A DNA stretch of 42,434 bases from assembly GCA_021792795.1 (NCBI GenBank), contig JAJYUB010000030.1, forward strand, positions 1 through 42,434, read 5' to 3'. A program made the translations under genes and the position numbers. Shown one piece after another: positions 38,505 through 42,434 of the stretch (the first letter of the stretch is position 1; every line of letters starts with the position of its first letter). The notes below the pieces were generated by a model, which was not told the origin of the DNA, did no database searches, and worked only from the letters and a program-made list of their open reading frames with translations. The stretch comes from Acidobacteriota bacterium. Lineage in GTDB: Bacteria; Acidobacteriota; Terriglobia; Terriglobales; Acidobacteriaceae.

Positions 38505-39974
38505 ATGGATCGGGAAATCAGGTTGTCTCTTGCCACAACGTTCATGGTGGCAGGCATTTTGATAGCGATTCAAGCTTCAGCGCCGCGTGCGGAGGCGATT
38601 CCAGCCTTCGCGCGGAAGTACCACACCGCCTGTTCCACCTGCCACAACAATTGGCCGGAGCTCAATGATTTTGGACTTGCGTTCAAGATGAATGGCTTCA
38701 AGTTTCCAAAGGACGATGAAGATTTTGTGAAAGAGCCGCCTCTGATGCTGGGCGCTCCAGCACAGAAAGAGGCATTTCCCCATTCCATGTGGCCAGGAGA
38801 ACTTCCGATTCTACCAATCGCATTCCGCTATTCAGGCTACTTCAACTACAACAGCCCCCAGCCGCCTGCAGTGATTGCTGCGAATGGCTTTGTTCCGCAA
38901 ACTGACATTTTTGAACCCAATACTTTTACGATCATTGCCGCCAGCAGCCTTGGACCTTCCCTTGAATTCTGGATTGACGACGACCTCGCCACAGGAGGTT
39001 CAGGGGCCGATGGTGGCTTGGGAGATGCCTACATCAAGGCCAACAATTTTATTGGATATTACCTGCATGTTCCCAAAAACGATCTCAATGTCCGGTATGG
39101 GCAATTTGAACTCGATCTTCCGTTTACCCAGGCGCGCACCATCAACCTGACCGACTATGCAATTTACGACGAGACGGCCTATGTCAATCCCACTGGGACT
39201 GGCCCGCTTCCTGGGACGACGGCCAATCCGTTCACCTTTGCATCGCCCCAACGTGGAATTGAGTTTGGCGGGTATCCGCATCAAGGGTATTCGTGGTGGA
39301 CAGTTTCCATTGTGGACGGAGAGAACGCTTTGTACGGGACTGCGCCGCTGTCCGCGCGCAATTCCAAAGACGTCTATGTCAATCTTTGGCAGGGCTGGAA
39401 CTTGGAGCGGAATCCAGCGATCCGCAAGCAAATCCAGGCATCCGGCCCGACCGGCATCCATGACCACACATGGATAAAGTTCAACGCCTTCGGATATTTC
39501 GGAAACAACGCCCTCAATCAAGGGGGGACCCTATATGCAGGGCTGCCGACAATTCACGAGCCCTTCTATCGTGCCGGCGGCGCGTTCGATTATAGGTTCC
39601 GCGGAGACTTTGAACTCTGGGGCCTGATGGAGCATGCCCATGATTCCAACGAGGCATTGAACCCAACCGGCACGGCCTTTGTGTCCGCCACGCCGGTGAC
39701 TTTTTCCGGTGGCTTCCTCGAAGCTGAATACTGGTTCTATCCGTGGCTCATCGGTCTGATGCGCTACGACGGGGTCAACTCTCCAACGGACCGTCTAAAT
39801 GGCATTTCTCGCTACGATACGCGAAACATCTACAGCCCTGGATTGCAAATCTTTGCACGTCCCAATATTAAGTTGGAGTCGCAGTATTCCTTTAGCTACC
39901 AACAGCCCGTCCCTGGGACCAACACGTTTTATCGCGACAACAAGTTCATATCAGGGGTTGATTTTGTATTTTAA
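38505..39974 (+). CDS. Fused monoheme cytochrome c-porin, Cyc2-like outer-membrane electron carrier
   Basis: The 489-residue protein has a signal peptide (~1-30). Directly after it comes a small heme domain, AIPAFARKYHTACSTCHNNW, with the CXXCH at C43-H47, followed by PELNDFGLAFKMNGFKF. This A-x-P-x-F-A-R...C-x-x-C-H...P-x-L-N-x-F-G-x-x-F-K-x-N-G-Y/F pattern is the signature of Cyc2-type fused cytochrome-porins. The rest (~100-489) is rich in alternating aromatic/polar strands and ends in Phe (FISGVDFVF), as expected for a ~16-strand barrel. In iron oxidizers Cyc2 takes electrons from Fe(II) outside the cell. Here it heads a run of copper and heme proteins. GGAGG lies 10 bases before the ATG. 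The direction of electron flow is inferred only. Confidence 0.8.
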   Translation: MDREIRLSLATTFMVAGILIAIQASAPRAEAIPAFARKYHTACSTCHNNWPELNDFGLAFKMNGFKFPKDDEDFVKEPPLMLGAPAQKEAFPHSMWPGELPILPIAFRYSGYFNYNSPQPPAVIAANGFVPQTDIFEPNTFTIIAASSLGPSLEFWIDDDLATGGSGADGGLGDAYIKANNFIGYYLHVPKNDLNVRYGQFELDLPFTQARTINLTDYAIYDETAYVNPTGTGPLPGTTANPFTFASPQRGIEFGGYPHQGYSWWTVSIVDGENALYGTAPLSARNSKDVYVNLWQGWNLERNPAIRKQIQASGPTGIHDHTWIKFNAFGYFGNNALNQGGTLYAGLPTIHEPFYRAGGAFDYRFRGDFELWGLMEHAHDSNEALNPTGTAFVSATPVTFSGGFLEAEYWFYPWLIGLMRYDGVNSPTDRLNGISRYDTRNIYSPGLQIFARPNIKLESQYSFSYQQPVPGTNTFYRDNKFISGVDFVF

Positions 39975-40032
39975 CAACGCGTGATAGATCGGTGCTAAAC
40001 CAACACAAACTGCTACAAGAGGAGATATGGAA

Positions 40033-40644
40033 ATGAGCAATTTAAAGAAGATCGTTTTTCCGTCCGCCGTTTTGCTTGTACTGGGAACAATCGTGACTTC
40101 TGTCTGGGCAGGAGATGTGAAGGGAAAGGTCACTGCGCAGGGTCTGCGCTCTCCGGAGAACATTGCCGTTTACATCGATGCCATACCGGGTAAGACATTT
40201 CCTCCGCCGGCACAGCATGCCGTCATGGACCAGCACCACCTGGCATTTGTCCCCCATGTGCTCGTCATCCTGAAGGGAACGACAGTCGACTTCACGAATG
40301 AGGATCCGGTCGGCCACAACATATATTGGCCGGCCATCAACCGCAATCGCAAGCTGGCGCACAATATGGGTACTTGGCCGCAGGGGATTTCAAAGCCGTT
40401 TACCTTCGATGTGCTTGGCGACGTTCCCTTGCTCTGCAATGTTCATCCGGAGATGTCCGGCTACATAATTGTCGTGCCGACGCCGTATTTTGCGTTGACG
40501 GACAAAGATGGCAACTACACCATCAAGAATGTTCCGCCTGGCAAATACACCTTGACGACGTGGAGCGAAGAAGCCAAGCCTGCGACGCAGGCAGTGACTG
40601 TGGGCGCCGGCATCGCGAACGCCAACTTGACAGTAAAGAGATAG
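40033..40644 (+). CDS. Periplasmic type-1 copper (cupredoxin) protein with regulatory-like C-terminal domain, copy 1
   Basis: About 203 residues from the ATG at 40033; this has GGAG at 8 bases, whereas the ATG at 40027 is only 2 bases from it. Signal peptide ~1-26 (ends SVWAG). The cupredoxin domain carries a full type-1 copper ligand set: His95 in VGHNIYWP, then Cys135, His138 and Met141 in LLCNVHPEM (C-x2-H-x2-M, as in amicyanin). Residues ~150-203 form a beta-sandwich of the carboxypeptidase-regulatory-like type (DKDGNYTIKNVPPGKYTLTT). It should be a one-electron carrier, well placed to accept electrons from the cytochrome-porin 58 bp upstream, like rusticyanin. It is a tandem duplicate of the next gene. 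Confidence 0.85.
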   Translation: MSNLKKIVFPSAVLLVLGTIVTSVWAGDVKGKVTAQGLRSPENIAVYIDAIPGKTFPPPAQHAVMDQHHLAFVPHVLVILKGTTVDFTNEDPVGHNIYWPAINRNRKLAHNMGTWPQGISKPFTFDVLGDVPLLCNVHPEMSGYIIVVPTPYFALTDKDGNYTIKNVPPGKYTLTTWSEEAKPATQAVTVGAGIANANLTVKR

Positions 40645-40701
40645 CGCATTGAGCGGCGGAGACCTGGCAACTTTCACAACCTCCTGAAAGGAGACATAAC
40701 T

Positions 40702-41373
40702 GTGGCCGAACACAAGAAGATCGCTGTGTTGTCTGCCGTTTTGGTCCTGGTAGTATCGCTGGCACGTTTTGCTCAAGCAGGAGATGTGCGAGGAAAAGTC
40801 AAAGCGCAAGGAATGCGTTCCCCGGAAGACATCGTTGTTTACATCGATAGCATTCCGGGGAAGACATTTCCGCCGCCAGTGCTACATGCGGTCATGGACC
40901 AAGTACGGATGGAATTCGTTCCGCATGTGCTTGTTATTTTAAAAGGGACCTCAGTCAACTTTCTCAACGATGACCCGGTCCAGCACAACGTATATTGGCC
41001 CGCCATCGATAACGACCGTAAATTGGCGCACAATATGGGCACATGGCCGCAAGGGATTGTGAAGTCCTTCACCTTCGACGAACTGGGTGTCGTCCCATTG
41101 CTCTGCAAAGTTCACTCCGAAATGTCCGGCTACATTGTCGTTGTGCCGACACCGTATTTTGCGGTGACTGACAAAGAAGGCAACTACACCATCAAAAATG
41201 TCCCGCCAGGCCGGTACACCTTGAAGACGTGGAGCGAAGAAGCCAAGCCTACGACCCAGGCGGTGACTGTGCAAGCCGATATGGGCACCAGGGCCAAGCC
41301 TGGCTGCAACTGCGTCCCATGCGGCTGTGCTATGCGGCAGACAACGAACGTGGACCTGACAGTGAAGCAATAA
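40702..41373 (+). CDS. Periplasmic type-1 copper (cupredoxin) protein with Cys-rich tail, copy 2
   Basis: The 223-residue protein starts at a GTG (AGGAG at 8 bases). It is highly similar to copy 1, with the same signal peptide position, His95, Cys135, His138 and Met141 (LLCKVHSEM), and the same regulatory-like domain. It differs by an insertion of about 20 residues near the C-terminus containing GCNCVPCGCAM (Cys202, 204, 207, 209), a CxCxxCxC motif able to bind Cu(I), Zn or an Fe-S centre. The final residues (NVDLTVKQ) resume the copy 1 pattern. Both copies presumably work in the same chain; the insertion may add metal storage, docking or redox sensing, all unproven. Confidence 0.85.
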   Translation: MAEHKKIAVLSAVLVLVVSLARFAQAGDVRGKVKAQGMRSPEDIVVYIDSIPGKTFPPPVLHAVMDQVRMEFVPHVLVILKGTSVNFLNDDPVQHNVYWPAIDNDRKLAHNMGTWPQGIVKSFTFDELGVVPLLCKVHSEMSGYIVVVPTPYFAVTDKEGNYTIKNVPPGRYTLKTWSEEAKPTTQAVTVQADMGTRAKPGCNCVPCGCAMRQTTNVDLTVKQ

Positions 41374-41520
41374 AAGTTGAGCGATGGAGGTTTCGTGTGG
41401 ATGCTATAGGCAAAATTCTGAACCTGAGCGGATTGAAATTCAATCGCAAATGTAAGCATGCCCGTTCAATCTGCCGAAGCTGCGTACGATACGCTTTACC
41501 CTCGCCGTGGAGCAGGCATG
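41374..41520. other. Spacer between cupredoxin copy 2 and the cytochrome c gene
   Basis: 147 bp with no gene; somewhat AT-rich in the first half. No terminator or clear promoter was seen, so co-transcription is likely. Confidence 0.4.
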
Positions 41521-42434
41521 TCATCTGAAAAACTGCAAAAGGCCCTGTCCTGGGCGTCTTATGTGTTCGCCGTCTGTATGGCCGTTCTGCTGGTCATGAT
41601 CTTCTGGCAGGTGAGAACGGATTGGCGCGCATGGAAACAGTACAAGCGGGGGCCCGTCCGGTCCGTAGATATGCGGCCCGGCATTCTCGCATGGAGGCAG
41701 CCTGTCCTGCCAACACAATATGTGCAAGGTAGCTGCGGAGCATGCCATCGAGATGACCTTCACCAGACGCCCCGTCTGAACCATGGCCGGCAGTTGATCG
41801 TAAAGTTCAATTGCATCGCATGTCATCAACTTCAGGACATAGATCGCCCTGACATGCTGGGACCGGACCTGACCAGCGTGGGAACCAAGGTGAGTCGCGA
41901 ATGGATCTACAAGTGGCTCAAGGAGCCGCGCACACTCACCGACGCGGATGGCAACGTGACTGTTGATGGCGTGGACACCGATCCACGCATGCCGAAATTC
42001 CAACTGAGCGATCGGGAGTTGCGCGCGCTTTCGGCGTATCTGAGCGTGCAGCGGGCAAAGCCAGTTGCGCCGTATCGATTCAGTCCGCGTGTCGTTGCTG
42101 CCGTGGCCAGAAAAGGGGATGTGGCGGACCAGGGCAAGATCCGGTTTGACCAGATGTTTTGTGTCACGTGCCATGCGCTTGCCGTTGATCGGGCCGGAGA
42201 AACCACGCTCATCGGAGGAGACATCGGGCCGGAGCTGACGAAGGTCGGCAGCAAAGTGAAACCGGACTGGCTGGTGGCCTGGTTGCGTGACCCGCAGAGC
42301 TATCTGCAGCACACCAAAATGCCGCAGTTTCAGTGGTCCGACCAGGACTTGTATGAAGTGACGCAGTACATCCTGAAACGGCTTACCGATCCGGACCTAT
42401 TGAAGGATGTGCCGCAGTTGGGGGCGCCCACCGA
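41521..42434 (+). CDS. Membrane-anchored multiheme cytochrome c (at least three hemes), 3' end outside window
   Basis: About 304 codons, open to the right edge with no stop. It starts at ATG 41521 with GGAG upstream. An N-terminal membrane anchor (~12-31, YVFAVCMAVLLVMIFWQ) is not cleaved-looking. Three CXXCH heme sites follow: CGACH (~73-77), CIACH (~99-103) and CVTCH (~215-219). The latter two lie in repeated class-I cytochrome domains, each followed by a Met-containing segment that likely supplies the distal ligand (PRMPKFQLSD and TKMPQFQWSD). It faces the periplasm at the inner membrane and should exchange electrons with the copper proteins and a terminal oxidase or quinone-linked complex beyond the window. 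Confidence 0.85.

Noticed and set aside
41521-42312. Minus-strand open frame of 263 codons opposite the cytochrome c gene
   Set aside because: The plus strand encodes three CXXCH motifs and an anchor in an uninterrupted frame; the minus frame is a mirror artefact.

Overview
The window looks like a chromosomal segment of an Acidobacteriota (Terriglobia-like) genome. I infer this from the very large Oar-type TonB-dependent receptor with an N-terminal carboxypeptidase-regulatory-like domain, the tandem 7TM/PP2C proteins, the small secreted and DUF1080 proteins, the palindromic intergenic repeats and the moderately high GC content. No rRNA, tRNA or CRISPR array was recognised.

Layout. (1) 1-6374, minus strand: an IS1182-like transposase fragment cuts off the last member of a tandem array of four signalling genes. 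Each has a sugar-binding-like N-terminal domain, a membrane region and a SpoIIE/PP2C phosphatase, and they are joined by ATGA start/stop overlaps. (2) 6375-16134: a CPA2 cation/proton antiporter, a CsbD-like stress protein, the chaperones hsp20 and clpB, a YVTN beta-propeller lipoprotein lying between two copies of the clpB 3' end, and a trmJ-like/ROK gene pair. Several palindromic repeats are scattered here. (3) 16415-24986: a carbohydrate-uptake and deoxy-sugar or pentose locus, with a TonB-dependent receptor divergent from a four-gene operon (GH39-like hydrolase, RhaM-type mutarotase, L-fucose/L-arabinose isomerase-like protein, CBM9-like protein). An IS110 transposase remnant abuts its 3' end. 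(4) 25293-34421: an AlaC-type aminotransferase, glutamate synthase gltB-gltD, an orphan ACT domain that looks like the tail of a threonine dehydratase, and a DUF1080 protein. (5) 34470-38409: mobile-element debris (decayed IS630 and IS1182/IS5-like transposases), a small secreted protein, a multi-pass membrane protein and two CRP-type palindromes. (6) 38505-42434: a respiratory electron-transfer cluster running off the right edge.

The most interesting system is region 6. It encodes a fused monoheme cytochrome-porin resembling Cyc2 (outer membrane), then two tandem type-1 copper proteins (periplasmic, each joined to a regulatory-like domain, the second with an extra CxCxxCxC tail), then a membrane-anchored cytochrome c with at least three hemes. 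The order outer-membrane cytochrome-porin, blue copper protein, inner-membrane cytochrome parallels the Cyc2-rusticyanin-Cyc1 route of acidophilic iron oxidizers. I infer an electron conduit across the envelope, for Fe(II) oxidation or another extracellular electron exchange. The proteins are clearly visible; the electron donor and direction of flow are not.
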